NCBI RefSeq assembly: GCF_009827545.1
Contig: NZ_WTYS01000001.1
Span: forward strand, 558,001-622,000
Reading direction: 5' to 3'
From: Pontixanthobacter gangjinensis
GTDB lineage: Bacteria > Pseudomonadota > Alphaproteobacteria > Sphingomonadales > Sphingomonadaceae
DNA length: 64,000 bases
Part shown: positions 7,784 to 17,359 of the stretch, piece by piece
How positions within the stretch are numbered: position 1 is the first letter of the stretch
How the letters are laid out: every line of letters starts with the position of its first letter
Notes under the pieces: generated by a model
Database searches by the model: none
What the model was told of the DNA's origin: nothing
The model's input: the letters and a program-made list of their open reading frames with translations, nothing else
Program-made: the position numbers and the translations under genes

Positions 7784-8500
7784 ATGAACTTTTCCGGGCC
7801 CCAATTTCTCGCTGAGACTTGCCAAGCTTGCACCATTCGCAACAGGGCGATCTGTGCTGATCTTGATCCGCAGGAAATCACACTTCTCAATTCAATCGGT
7901 CGCCAGCGTGAGTTGGTTGCGGGCGAACATTTACTGTGGGAAGGTGACGAGGCCGTGCTGGTGGGTAACGTGGTCGAAGGGATGCTTAAGCTGTCTTCAG
8001 GCACATCAGACGGTCGCGAACAGATTGTCGGGTTGGTTTACCCATCGGATTTCATTGGGCGGCCGTTTGGGGCGACCACGCCTTATGGTGCGGAAGCTCT
8101 GACAGACGCGAAGGTGTGCGTTTTCCAGCGCAAGGATTTTGATGCCTTTGCTCAGGAGCACCCGCGGCTCGAGCACAAATTGCTAGAACGAACTCTGACC
8201 GAGCTGGACCGCACCCGTCGCTGGATGGTGCTGCTGGGCAGGATGGATGCGGAACAGAAACTGGCTAGCCTTCTGCTCGAATTTGATGACCGGCTGGGCG
8301 CGAGTCTGCGTGCCAATACCGAGACTGAAACATTCGAATTGCCGATTGGACGCCAGCAAATCGCCGATGTTTTGGGGCTGACGATCGAAACAATTAGCCG
8401 GCAATTCAGCCGGATGAAGAAGGCGGGTGTGGTTGCATTGCCGTCGCGCCGCGAAGTCACCATTTTGGATCGACCGACCCTGAAATCATTGGCGGGCTAA
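7784..8500 (+). CDS. fnrN: FNR/FnrN-type oxygen-sensing transcription regulator
   Basis: A Crp/Fnr-family dimeric regulator of about 238 aa. An N-terminal cysteine cluster C-x2-C-x7-C (ETCQACTIRNRAIC) plus a single Cys in the sensor beta-barrel (DAKVCVF) are the expected ligands of an oxygen-labile 4Fe-4S cluster. The C-terminal helix-turn-helix reads IGRQQIADVLGLTIETISRQ. Its E-x-x-S-R recognition residues predict binding to TTGAT-N4-ATCAA sites. The frame is open from a TTG at 7763. I placed the start at ATG 7784, seven codons later, although neither has a clear ribosome site. It is the first core gene beside the integrated element and precedes the efflux operon, which has its own start signals. 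I found no FNR box nearby by eye. Confidence 0.88.
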   Translation: MNFSGPQFLAETCQACTIRNRAICADLDPQEITLLNSIGRQRELVAGEHLLWEGDEAVLVGNVVEGMLKLSSGTSDGREQIVGLVYPSDFIGRPFGATTPYGAEALTDAKVCVFQRKDFDAFAQEHPRLEHKLLERTLTELDRTRRWMVLLGRMDAEQKLASLLLEFDDRLGASLRANTETETFELPIGRQQIADVLGLTIETISRQFSRMKKAGVVALPSRREVTILDRPTLKSLAG

Positions 8501-8640
8501 CTTTTCAAAACCTCAGATAATCGTGCATGACGCAAATTAAAGTATAGCGCACTGCGCAGGTCGGCATGAGATGTCGCTCGTCGAAGCGCGTATTGCTGCA
8601 TCGGCCCATTTACCCTAGCTCGCAGGCAAATGGAGGAATG

Positions 8641-10059
8641 ATGAGCTTCTCGAAGCAATTGCGTATTATTGGTGGTGGGTGCGGGATGCTTTTGTTGGCC
8701 GGGTGCGCGACATCGCAGACACAAGTTCCGTCACGAGGTCCGATTGAGGTTCCTATAGGTTGGGCTATGGCCGAGCCATCAGGTGCCGAGCTGGAATTGT
8801 CGAGCTATTGGACTTTGTTGGGTGATCCGCTGATCAACCAATTCGTCGAGCAGGCGCAGCGCGAAAATCTCGACATCGCGCAAGCCGCTGCGCGCCTCGC
8901 TATTGTTCGGGCCTCGCTTCGTGAAGCGCGGGCCAGCCGCCTGCCTGGGGTTTCCGCCAATGGTAGTATTCAGCGCGATGTTGGTGATTTTTCGCAGAAC
9001 AATTTTGGTTTCGGGCTTGGCGCCGATGTCTCTTGGGAAACCGATTTGTTCGGGCGCATATCGGCCCGCATTGATTCCGCCGAAGCTGACCTGATTGCAG
9101 CCGGTTACACGAGGGCAGATACTGAACGGGCAATTGTTGCGCAGGTTGTATTGCAAAGCATCACCGCAAAACAGCTGGCCATGCAATTGGAAATTGCCCG
9201 CGCTAGCCTAGCGATCCAAGACGAGAATTTGCAGATCGCCCGCTGGCGGCGTGAGGCGGGGCTGGTGTCCAGCCTGGATGTCGAACAAGCTCGCACGCAG
9301 CGCGCGCAGACAGCGGCCACTATCCCGCAAATCGAGGGCGATTTGGCGGCGACGGCCAATGCTCTCTCAACTTTGCTGGGCGAAACCTCTGGCCGGGTTC
9401 TGGAGGAGATATCGAATAGCGCGCGCGTGCCGGCTCCGCCGCAAACAGCCAACTTTTCGGCCCCGGCAGAGATATTGCGCCGACGTCCCGATGTTCGCGC
9501 AGCAGAGGCTCAGTTGGCCTCTGACACGGCGCGCATTGGCCTTGCCCGTGCGCAGCTTTCGCCCTTGGTCAGATTGACTGGGACCGTTGGCACCAATTCG
9601 ATCGGGATCGATAATCTGTTCGACATCATTACGGGCAATCTGTTTGCCAGCATGAGCCAGCTAATTTTTGACGGTGGTCGCACTCGCGCGCAAATTGATC
9701 AGGCGGAGGCGGTAGCTGAAGGATCGCTAGCAGCTTGGAAGCGTTCCATTTTAATCGCATTAGAAGATGTCGAAACATCCGCCGTGCAATTGCGCAGTGC
9801 AAGGCAGCGGACAGTGTTGTTTGACGAGGCCAGCGGAGCCGCAGAAAATGCCGCGCTTTTGGCGCGTAGCCAGTATCAGGCGGGGCTGATTGACTTTCAA
9901 ATCTTGCTTACGGCTGAGAGCCAATTGCTGTCGGCGCGCAATTCAGCCGTCAGTGCTGAAGCGTCGCGTGCCAGTGCGTTTACGCGGCTTGCCCGCGCGC
10001 TGGGCGGAGGCAGCGGGCAAATGGAAAATATGACGGTAATTGACGGGGATTCCGAATGA
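8641..10059 (+). CDS. Outer-membrane efflux lipoprotein, NodT/TolC family
   Basis: The outer-membrane channel of a tripartite efflux pump. A signal peptide with lipobox LLLAGC starts the protein (MSFSKQLRII). Two OEP repeats of long helices follow, with conserved features such as SYWTLLGDPLINQFVEQA early on, LRRRPDVRAAEAQL in the second repeat and LFDGGRTRAQIDQA-type sequence near 340. The length of about 472 aa is normal for the family. ATG codons at 8638 and 8641 both follow a GGAGG at 8632, and 8641 has the better spacing. It is the first gene of a four-gene operon in which each stop overlaps the next start by four bases, so the adaptor and ABC genes that follow are its partners. Confidence 0.9.
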   Translation: MSFSKQLRIIGGGCGMLLLAGCATSQTQVPSRGPIEVPIGWAMAEPSGAELELSSYWTLLGDPLINQFVEQAQRENLDIAQAAARLAIVRASLREARASRLPGVSANGSIQRDVGDFSQNNFGFGLGADVSWETDLFGRISARIDSAEADLIAAGYTRADTERAIVAQVVLQSITAKQLAMQLEIARASLAIQDENLQIARWRREAGLVSSLDVEQARTQRAQTAATIPQIEGDLAATANALSTLLGETSGRVLEEISNSARVPAPPQTANFSAPAEILRRRPDVRAAEAQLASDTARIGLARAQLSPLVRLTGTVGTNSIGIDNLFDIITGNLFASMSQLIFDGGRTRAQIDQAEAVAEGSLAAWKRSILIALEDVETSAVQLRSARQRTVLFDEASGAAENAALLARSQYQAGLIDFQILLTAESQLLSARNSAVSAEASRASAFTRLARALGGGSGQMENMTVIDGDSE

Positions 10060-11351
10060 GCGAGCAGGACCAGACCACCCCTTCGGTGGAGGAATTCCTT
10101 GGCGAGAAGCCGCGCCCGCGTTGGCGCCGTTGGGCCAAGTTCTGGGTGCCGGCGCTTATTCTTATTTTGCTCGTACTGGCTATCTCGCGTTGCACAGGCG
10201 GCGATGATGCGCCCAGCTATATTACCCAAGAGATAAAGCAGGGCGAGTTATCGCTCACGGTGACTGCAACCGGCAATCTGCGCCCCACCAACCAGGTCGA
10301 GGTCGGCTCCGAGGTTTCAGGCCGCATCGATCAGATATATGTTGATGTAAATGACAGTGTTGCACGCGGTCAAATTATTGCGCGGATCAATACCGAGGTT
10401 CTGAGCCAGCAAATTACTCAAGGCCGCGCCAATGTGAATGCGGCGCGGGCAAATGTGGCGCAGGCTCGCGCCTCGCTCAATGTGAATATGGCACAGCTCA
10501 ACCGCTTGCGCAGTGTCTATGAAGCTTCTGGCGGCAAAGTGCCTTCGCAGTCCGAATTGGAACAAGCAGAAGCGGCAGTGGCGCGTGACAGGGCGCAAGT
10601 CGCCAGCGCGCAAGCCAATGCTCAGGCAGCCGAAGCTGCACTGCAAACTACCATCACCACACGCAATAGGGCGGTCATCCGTTCGCCTGTATCTGGCGTG
10701 GTTTTGGCGCGTCAGGTCGAGCCGGGGCAGACGGTTGTTGCCTCGTTCAACACCCCCACTTTATTTGTGATCGCCGAGGATCTGGCAGCAATGCAGCTGC
10801 GTGTTGATATTGACGAGGCCGATGTCGGGCAGGTTAGCCCGGATCAAAAGGCGACATTCACTGTCGATGCCTATCCCGGCAAGCAGTTCCCGGCGCGGGT
10901 AGAGCGTATTGATCTGGGCTCGGGCAACACGGTTGAGCAGCAGGGCGCTTCGTCACAAGGCAACAGCGTTGTCAGCTATGAAGCGCGGCTCACTGTTGGC
11001 AATTCAGAAGGGCTACTTCGCCCTGGCATGACCGCCACGGCCACCATCGCCACTGGCGCAACTGCTAAACGGCTATTGGTGCCGAATGCGGCCTTGCGGT
11101 TTGACCCGGAAGCCGAGGTCAAAGAAGCTGGCGGGGTGCTCAATCCTGATATTGGACTGGAGCAGAAGGATCAACAGGCCAGCATCGGCCAAGGTAGCCG
11201 CCAGCGCGTGCATGTTTTGCAAGCTGACGGGAGCCTGAAAGCGATCGAGGTTGTGACTGGCCAAAGCGATGGCCGCCTGACTGCAGTAACTTCGAAAGAG
11301 CTCAAATCGGGTATGAAAGTCGTGACGGGGGCGAAGGCGCAGGGTCAGTGA
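10056..11351 (+). CDS. macA: MacA-like periplasmic adaptor (membrane fusion protein)
   Basis: A 431-aa HlyD/RND-type adaptor that links the inner-membrane ABC transporter to the outer-membrane channel. One N-terminal transmembrane helix (FWVPALILILLVLAIS, about 28-44) anchors it. Then come the barrel-sandwich hybrid half (TGNLRPTNQVEVGSEVSGRI), a long alanine/glutamine-rich hairpin coiled coil (about 115-200), the second lipoyl half (RSPVSGVVLARQVEPGQTV) and a beta-barrel domain. The frame continues to a membrane-proximal C-terminal domain. Its start overlaps the stop of the OMF gene (ATGA). MacA-type proteins serve macrolide, peptide or siderophore export, and the substrate here is unknown. 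Confidence 0.9.
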   Translation: MSEQDQTTPSVEEFLGEKPRPRWRRWAKFWVPALILILLVLAISRCTGGDDAPSYITQEIKQGELSLTVTATGNLRPTNQVEVGSEVSGRIDQIYVDVNDSVARGQIIARINTEVLSQQITQGRANVNAARANVAQARASLNVNMAQLNRLRSVYEASGGKVPSQSELEQAEAAVARDRAQVASAQANAQAAEAALQTTITTRNRAVIRSPVSGVVLARQVEPGQTVVASFNTPTLFVIAEDLAAMQLRVDIDEADVGQVSPDQKATFTVDAYPGKQFPARVERIDLGSGNTVEQQGASSQGNSVVSYEARLTVGNSEGLLRPGMTATATIATGATAKRLLVPNAALRFDPEAEVKEAGGVLNPDIGLEQKDQQASIGQGSRQRVHVLQADGSLKAIEVVTGQSDGRLTAVTSKELKSGMKVVTGAKAQGQ

Positions 11352-12127
11352 GTTCGGCCATGAACGATACGACGCCTGAATTTGGCGAGCCGCTGATAGA
11401 GTTGGAGGGTATAACCAAAACCTTCGGCACTGGTGCGGCTGCATTCCAAGCGCTCAAGGGCGTTGATATGACCATTGAGCGCGGTGATTTTGCTGCGGTG
11501 ATGGGCCCTTCGGGCTCGGGCAAATCAACCACCATGAACATCCTCGGCTGCCTCGATACGCCAACCTCGGGTGTTTTCCGATTTCGCGGAGTTGAGGTGC
11601 AGGCCTTGCAACGCGACCAGAGGTCATTGCTGAGGCGAAGATATCTGGGCTTCGTGTTTCAGGGTTTTAACCTGCTTGCACGAACGACCGCTGTCGAGAA
11701 TGTTGAATTGCCGCTGCTGTATCGCGGGGAGAAGAAGGCGGCGCGGCGTGAGGCAGCTATGCGCTCACTCGATCTGGTTGGGCTTGGTCCATGGGCCAAG
11801 CATACACCTGCCGAATTATCAGGTGGGCAGCAGCAACGCGTTGCGATTGCCCGCGCCTTGGTGACACAGCCGGACGTGCTGCTGGCCGATGAGCCGACCG
11901 GGAATCTCGACACCGAACGCTCGCTTGAAATTATGGAATTGCTGACACGGCTTAATGACAGCGGCATTACCATCCTGCTCGTCACGCATGAGCAGGAGAT
12001 GGCTGAATACGCCAAGAAGATCGTCCATTTCCGCGATGGGCTGGTGCATAATGTTCAGATCAACCAAAACCGGCCGTTTGTGTCTGCCGAACCGATACCG
12101 GGTGCGGGAATGGGGGCTTCATCATGA
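11348..12127 (+). CDS. MacB-type ABC transporter ATPase subunit
   Basis: A 259-aa nucleotide-binding subunit of a MacB/LolD-type ABC transporter. Walker A is GPSGSGKST, the signature LSGGQQQRVAIARAL, Walker B VLLADEPTGNLD and the switch His is in LLVTHEQEM. The start is either GTG 11348, overlapping the MacA stop by four bases, or ATG 11360. E. coli MacB fuses this domain to its membrane part, but here they are two genes, as in many LolCDE- and YknYZ-like systems. The ATPase powers a mechanotransmission pump with the next gene rather than classical membrane transport. Confidence 0.92.
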   Translation: MSSAMNDTTPEFGEPLIELEGITKTFGTGAAAFQALKGVDMTIERGDFAAVMGPSGSGKSTTMNILGCLDTPTSGVFRFRGVEVQALQRDQRSLLRRRYLGFVFQGFNLLARTTAVENVELPLLYRGEKKAARREAAMRSLDLVGLGPWAKHTPAELSGGQQQRVAIARALVTQPDVLLADEPTGNLDTERSLEIMELLTRLNDSGITILLVTHEQEMAEYAKKIVHFRDGLVHNVQINQNRPFVSAEPIPGAGMGASS

Positions 12128-13323
12128 TGATGGGGTCCACCTTCATGCTCGCCTTGCGGGAAATCCGGCGGCATTTGCTGCGCAGTTTTCTGACGACGCT
12201 GGGGATCATTATCGGCGTTGCAGCAGTGGTGACCATGGTGACACTGGGCAATGGTGTGACCGCCTCGGTGCAAAGCCAGATATCCTCGCTTGGCTCGAAT
12301 GTGCTGATCGTATTCCCGATCAACAGCGCAACCCGAGCTCCGCGGGCGTTTGATGAGGCGGATGTTGATGCAGTGCGCAACCAGATTGCCGGGGTTGAAG
12401 TGGCGGCGGGCAGCGTCAACTCGGGAACTACCGCGTTCTTTAACGGACAGGATTGGACAACCACTGCTCAAGGGGTCAATTCGGATTTCCTGACCGCTCA
12501 ATCGATCAAATTGACGGAGGGCCGCCGTTTCACGGCTGCAGAGGAAAGCGCTGGCAAGAACGTGTGCCTGCTAGGCCCGACAGTGCGCGCAGCGATTTTC
12601 TTGCCGGAAACCAGTCCGCTGGGTGAAACCATGCGGCTTGGGGGCGTGTCTTGTACGGTCATCGGTGTGCTCGATGAACGCCAGGCTGGCGGCGGTGGTC
12701 AGGATAGCAACAATGTTGTGATGATGCCGCTCAAAACGGTCCAGCGGCGCTTTACCGGCAATGATAACCTTCAATTCTTCGTTATCAAATATGATGCGAC
12801 TTATTCGTCAAAGGGCATCCAGGATTCGCTCGTGGATCTGTTGCGCGAACGCCGCTTGCTCCAAGGTGATGCGGATAATGATTTCAACATTATCGATACA
12901 GCCCAGGTGAACGCGGCACTCGGTGCGGCAACCGGCGCGCTGACCGCGATGGTGGCGATGATTGCCGCAATCAGCCTGCTCGTAGGCGGGATCGGGATTA
13001 TGAATATCATGCTGGTTTCGGTTACCGAGCGTACCCGTGAAATCGGTATCCGGCTCGCAATTGGCGCGCTCGCAAAGGAGGTGCGGATGCAGTTCCTCAC
13101 CGAGGCTGTGGTCCTGTGCGGATTGGGCGGCATAGTCGGACTGATATTGGCATTCGTGCTGTCATTCAGCCTGTCCGCTGCGATAGATGTGCCGTTCCTG
13201 TTTGACCCGATGATCAACATCGTCAGCTTCGTTTTCGCATCGGCTATGGGCATTGTATTCGGATATTATCCAGCACGCAGGGCAAGCAACCTCGATCCGA
13301 TCGAGGCGCTAAGGCACGAATAG
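12124..13323 (+). CDS. MacB-type ABC transporter permease
   Basis: A 399-aa permease with the MacB/FtsX topology. One membrane helix near the N-terminus (LLRSFLTTLGIIIGVAAVVTM, about 18-38) is followed by a large periplasmic MacB_PCD domain (about 45-270). Three helices come after it (MVAMIAAISLLVGGIGIMNIM, VVLCGLGGIVGLILAFVLSF and IVSFVFASAMGIVFGYYPA). The C-terminal PARRASNLDPIEALRHE is typical of the family. It begins with three ATG codons overlapping the ATPase stop. With the adaptor and OMF lipoprotein it completes a tripartite exporter in one coupled operon. No substrate clue is visible. Confidence 0.92.
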   Translation: MMMGSTFMLALREIRRHLLRSFLTTLGIIIGVAAVVTMVTLGNGVTASVQSQISSLGSNVLIVFPINSATRAPRAFDEADVDAVRNQIAGVEVAAGSVNSGTTAFFNGQDWTTTAQGVNSDFLTAQSIKLTEGRRFTAAEESAGKNVCLLGPTVRAAIFLPETSPLGETMRLGGVSCTVIGVLDERQAGGGGQDSNNVVMMPLKTVQRRFTGNDNLQFFVIKYDATYSSKGIQDSLVDLLRERRLLQGDADNDFNIIDTAQVNAALGAATGALTAMVAMIAAISLLVGGIGIMNIMLVSVTERTREIGIRLAIGALAKEVRMQFLTEAVVLCGLGGIVGLILAFVLSFSLSAAIDVPFLFDPMINIVSFVFASAMGIVFGYYPARRASNLDPIEALRHE

Positions 13324-13384
13324 CATTGGCCGCCAACAGGATGGGCCACGAATAAAGCGGCGCAGGAGTAGAACGCGTCCGAAT

Positions 13385-14938
13385 TTACACCGCGCGCTCC
13401 CGGCCTTCCCAATAGGGTGCCCGCAATTCACGGCGCAAAATCTTGCCGGAGGGATTGCGCGGCAAGGCTTCGATAAAATCAACCGATTTCGGGCATTTAA
13501 ATCCGGCGATTTGTTCTTTGGCATAGGCGATCACGCCCGCTTCTGTCAGTTCGCTACCGGGCTTCGCAACCACCACGGCCTTCACCGCCTCACCCCATTT
13601 TTCGTCCGGGATGCCGATAACCGCAATGTCGGCAATATCGGGGTGTCCATAAAGCGCGCTCTCGACCTGAGCAGGATAGACATTTTCGCCGCCGCTGATG
13701 ATCATGTCCTTGATCCGGTCCTGGATGTAGAGATATCCCTCTTCATCGACCATGCCGGCATCGCCGGTCCGAAACCATCCGTCGCCAATCAGCGCTTTTT
13801 CGTTTTCCTCCGGCCGGTTCCAATACCCCAGCATCACGCACCCGCTACGGATTGCGACTTCACCGGTCTGACCTGCAGGGAGAGGGTTCAAATCCTCGTC
13901 CATAATCCGCACTTCGACACCCGGCATCGGCTTGCCAGCCGATTTCATCACGTGTTCGCGGCCCTTGATATTTTCCGGCTTGTGATCTTCGGGCGGCAGA
14001 CTGATTACGGTGCCGAATGTCTCGGTCAGGCCGTAAAGTTGCGCAAAATCGCATTTGAGCCGTTCAACACCTTCTTTCAACATGTCGAGCGGGATCGGGC
14101 TGGCACCATATGTCAGCCCCTTAACGCTGGAGAAGTCGGCTTTGGCGGCATCGGGATGGGCGAGCATAATGCCGAGCGCGGCGGGAACGATGAACAGCCA
14201 TTTCACGCGGTATTTCTCGACATCGGAAATCATCAAAGCCGGATCGAATTCGCGGTGGATGATCAGCTCCTGCCCACCCAGAACCGCGCCTAGAGCGGTG
14301 CCGACCCCGGCGATATGGCCATAAGGCATTGCGAAGATCATCGAATCGCCATGGTCAGCGCAATACCAATAGATATTATGCTCTTTCATCAGTGGGCGGA
14401 AATGGGTGCCGTTATGATGGCTCAGCACCACGCCTTTGGGAAGGCCGGTGGTGCCCGATGTGTAAAGTTGGAGCAACGCGTCCTGTGCGCCCACTGGCGT
14501 GGTAACTGGCGTCGTTGCTTGCGCATCTCGCCAATTGTCGAAACTTTCATCTGTCAGAATTTTGTTGCCGGAAAACGGCAGTTGATCGGCAAATTCGGGC
14601 TCGACAAACAGCACACCAGCGCCCGAATCATTGAGGATGAATTCAACCTCTTTGGGCGCAAGCCGCCAAATAATCGGAATGAACACCATTCCGGCCCGTG
14701 CCGCGCCCATCGCAAGTTCGACCGAGCGATCGCTGTTCTTCCCGAAATAGGCGATCCGGTCCCCCTTCGACAATCCCATTGCAGCAAGTCCGTTGGCGAT
14801 TTGCGTGGCGTGCAAATCATAGGATTTGTAATCGGTCGTCCGGTCCCCGAAACGCAGCGCAATCTGATCGGGCGTTTGTTTGGCGAAGGCGCTCAAAGCT
14901 TCGCCATAAGTCGGATAATAGGGATTATTTTCGGACAT
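13385..14938 (-). CDS. Acyl-CoA synthetase (AMP-forming fatty-acid CoA ligase)
   Basis: A 517-aa enzyme of the ANL superfamily that activates a carboxylic acid with ATP and transfers it to CoA. The P-loop YTSGTTGLPKGVV, the substrate/adenine motif YGLTETFG, the hinge region GWFRTGDAGMVDEEGYLYIQ with DRIKDMIISGGENVYP, and the C-terminal catalytic Lys in PRNPSGKILRREL are all present. Length and order are those of medium- or long-chain fatty-acid and aryl-acid ligases. The exact acid cannot be read from sequence. The gene stands alone, convergent with the efflux operon, and its ATG lies at 14936-14938. Confidence 0.9.
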   Translation of the reverse strand: MSENNPYYPTYGEALSAFAKQTPDQIALRFGDRTTDYKSYDLHATQIANGLAAMGLSKGDRIAYFGKNSDRSVELAMGAARAGMVFIPIIWRLAPKEVEFILNDSGAGVLFVEPEFADQLPFSGNKILTDESFDNWRDAQATTPVTTPVGAQDALLQLYTSGTTGLPKGVVLSHHNGTHFRPLMKEHNIYWYCADHGDSMIFAMPYGHIAGVGTALGAVLGGQELIIHREFDPALMISDVEKYRVKWLFIVPAALGIMLAHPDAAKADFSSVKGLTYGASPIPLDMLKEGVERLKCDFAQLYGLTETFGTVISLPPEDHKPENIKGREHVMKSAGKPMPGVEVRIMDEDLNPLPAGQTGEVAIRSGCVMLGYWNRPEENEKALIGDGWFRTGDAGMVDEEGYLYIQDRIKDMIISGGENVYPAQVESALYGHPDIADIAVIGIPDEKWGEAVKAVVVAKPGSELTEAGVIAYAKEQIAGFKCPKSVDFIEALPRNPSGKILRRELRAPYWEGRERAV

Positions 14939-15040
14939 TCTTGGTTCTCCAGCATCCTCTGGCCGAATCGCTCGGCTCGTATGCTGACAACCATGTCGGT
15001 TTAGACTGTTTCCGTAAATGCCGGAGAATCAGGCGTTGCT

Positions 15041-16249
15041 TTAGGCGAACCCGTGTTCGAGGAAACGTAGCGCACAACCCGACAGCACTGCCGTGCCATT
15101 TGGCAACGCGCTTTCATCGACATGCATTCGCGAGGAATGGATACCACAGCAGCTCGACCAATTGTCGCCCTCTGGAGCGACACCAAGGAAGAACATCGCG
15201 CCGGGCACTTTTTCGAGAATATAGGCGAAATCTTCTGCGCCCATGATCGGCGCGGGCAAATCACGCCAAGCGCCTTCACCCAAAGCGTCAAGAGTGACGC
15301 TTTGGCCAAGCTCGACCGCGCGTCCATCGCAGATAGTCACGGGAAAGCCTTCGGTGATGACGACTTCGGCTTCGACACCATGTGCCTGAGCTATGCCAGC
15401 TGCGGTTTCGTGCATCAGCTCTTGAACTTTCGTCCGGTGTCCGGGCGAGAGAGTGCGCATGGTGCCTTTCAAGGTGGCATGGTCCGCAATGACATTATGC
15501 GCTGTTCCGGCATCAAGTTGTGTGACCGTGACCACCACAGCATCGGCGGCATTAAAGCGGCGGGTGACCATGGCTTGAAGCGAAGTGACTATTGCCGCCG
15601 CCGCGGGCACAGGATCGCGTGTATCATGCGGCATCGAGGCGTGTCCGCCTTTGCCTTTCACCACTATTTCGAACTGATCGGCAGCGGCCATGAGTGGCCC
15701 CGGCTTCCCGGCAATTACGCCGTGGGCAGCATTGGGCATGATATGCAGCGCAAAAGCGGCATCGGGCAGCGGATCAATCAGTCCATCATCGAGCATGAAG
15801 CGTGCTCCATGATACCCTTCTTCACCCGGCTGGAACATGAATTGAACCGAGCCGGAGAATTCCGATCGCCTGGCACACAGCAATTCGGCTGCACCGGCGA
15901 GCATTGCGGTGTGCGTGTCGTGCCCGCATGCGTGCATCCGGCCTTTGATGGTTGAGGCGAAGTCCAGGCCAGTCTCCTCCGGCATCGGCAGCGCATCCAT
16001 ATCGCCGCGCAGCAGCACTGTTCGCGATTTAGCGCTGGATGGTTTGGTGCCAGTAAGTGTGGCGACCATGCCGGTGGTTTCGCCGCCTTCGCGCCATTCG
16101 AGCGGGAGATGGGCAAGCGCTGCGCGAACCTTCGCACTGGTAAGCGGTGTTTGCAGGCCCAATTCGGGTTCGGCATGGATTGCGCGGCGCAACGCGACGA
16201 TACGGTCCTGCAACTCGCGGGCAGATTCGAGAAGGTCTGAAGTGAGCAT
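15041..16249 (-). CDS. M20-family amidohydrolase (hippurate/N-acyl-amino-acid hydrolase type)
   Basis: A 402-aa cytoplasmic metal-dependent amidohydrolase of the M20D/AmhX-HipO group. MHACGHDTHTAMLAGAAELL gives the metal-binding Cys and His of this subgroup. GEEGYHGARFM supplies the catalytic Glu pair, and GAEDFAYILEKVPGAMFFLG near the end holds another ligand. A dimerisation domain lies between about 190 and 300 (KGKGGHASMPHD). Typical substrates are N-acylated or conjugated amino acids. It lies 102 bases upstream of the acyl-CoA synthetase on the same strand, so co-transcription is possible. Confidence 0.9.
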   Translation of the reverse strand: MLTSDLLESARELQDRIVALRRAIHAEPELGLQTPLTSAKVRAALAHLPLEWREGGETTGMVATLTGTKPSSAKSRTVLLRGDMDALPMPEETGLDFASTIKGRMHACGHDTHTAMLAGAAELLCARRSEFSGSVQFMFQPGEEGYHGARFMLDDGLIDPLPDAAFALHIMPNAAHGVIAGKPGPLMAAADQFEIVVKGKGGHASMPHDTRDPVPAAAAIVTSLQAMVTRRFNAADAVVVTVTQLDAGTAHNVIADHATLKGTMRTLSPGHRTKVQELMHETAAGIAQAHGVEAEVVITEGFPVTICDGRAVELGQSVTLDALGEGAWRDLPAPIMGAEDFAYILEKVPGAMFFLGVAPEGDNWSSCCGIHSSRMHVDESALPNGTAVLSGCALRFLEHGFA

Positions 16250-16366
16250 TTGCCCTGTTTAGCGGATGGAAGCTGCTTCGTCGCCCGGATTTGTTGGATG
16301 CGTCACCGTGCAAAAGCGTAAAACAATGGTGAATTATGGGCTGGCAATGGCTAAGGCCTTCTCGCA

Positions 16367-17359
16367 ATGACCGGCCAGAACCCGATATCTACTCCGAAAA
16401 ACAGTGCTGGCTCACGCGATGCGCCGCCGCTTGTCGGGGTGATTTATAATCCGCGCAGCCACAGAAATCAGGGCCAGGATCTGGATGTCGCAGCATTGCC
16501 CAATGTTTTCGTCGCGCAGCCGGCAACTCGCGAGGAAATCGAATCCGCGCTCACCGATTTTAAGCGGCGTGATATTGATTATTTGATCATCAATGGCGGT
16601 GATGGAACGGTGCGCGACGTGTTAACGTGCGGGAACCTCGTTTTCGGCGATGATTGGCCTGATCTTGCCGTTTTGCCGAAGGGCAAGACAAATGCGTTGA
16701 ACGTTGATCTAGGCGCTCCTGCGAAATGGTCTTTATCCGCCGCGATTGCTGCATATGGTTCAGGGCGAAGGATAAAGCGCCGGCCACTTTCCGTTCAATT
16801 TCCCGATGGCGGGCGTAATTTGCTTGGGTTTATTCTGGGGGCGGGTGGTTTCACATTGGGCGTACGTGCCGGGCAGGATGCGCATAAAATGGGTGCGTTT
16901 GACAGTCTGGCCGTCGGGGTGACTTCGGTTTGGGGGGTCCTTCACGGCCTGCTCGGAAGCGACGATAATGAATGGCGCCGCGGCGTAGAAATGTCCATCA
17001 GGCTGGGCGAAGAGCGGCGCACGATCCCGCGTAGCGAGTATGGCGATCCGGCCCGCAGAACGGTGATGGTATCGTCCACTCTCGAAAGATTCCCAGTCGG
17101 GATCAAACTGTTCGGGAAATTGCGCGAAGGGCTAAAACTGGTTGTGATGGACCATCCCCGCCGCCGGATTCTAGCAGTATTCCCTGCGATATTGGCCGGT
17201 TGGAGCCCGCCGTGGCTTGCGAAAGCAGGGATCCATCATGCGGTGACCGATTATTATGACCTTCAAATCGGCGGCGAATTTATTCTGGATGGAGAGGCGT
17301 TTCCCGCTGGTGATTACCGCGTCTCGCAGGGGCCCGAACTGTCGTTCGTCGTGCCATGA
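16367..17359 (+). CDS. Diacylglycerol kinase-type lipid kinase
   Basis: A 330-aa protein with a DAGK catalytic domain. GVIYNPRSHRNQG is the N-terminal strand-turn, and IINGGDGTVRDVL is the nucleotide-binding GGDGT motif at about 75-90. The sequence LAVLPKGKTNALNVDLGAP corresponds to the usual LPxGTxND region, with K-T-N replacing G-T-x-N. The C-terminal ILDGEAFPAGDYRVSQGPELSFVVP matches the D-G-E motif of the family. The likely reaction is ATP-dependent phosphorylation of diacylglycerol or a related lipid. Its stop overlaps the start of the Tam41-like gene by four bases, which points to a joint role in phosphatidic acid and CDP-diacylglycerol metabolism. Confidence 0.8.
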   Translation: MTGQNPISTPKNSAGSRDAPPLVGVIYNPRSHRNQGQDLDVAALPNVFVAQPATREEIESALTDFKRRDIDYLIINGGDGTVRDVLTCGNLVFGDDWPDLAVLPKGKTNALNVDLGAPAKWSLSAAIAAYGSGRRIKRRPLSVQFPDGGRNLLGFILGAGGFTLGVRAGQDAHKMGAFDSLAVGVTSVWGVLHGLLGSDDNEWRRGVEMSIRLGEERRTIPRSEYGDPARRTVMVSSTLERFPVGIKLFGKLREGLKLVVMDHPRRRILAVFPAILAGWSPPWLAKAGIHHAVTDYYDLQIGGEFILDGEAFPAGDYRVSQGPELSFVVP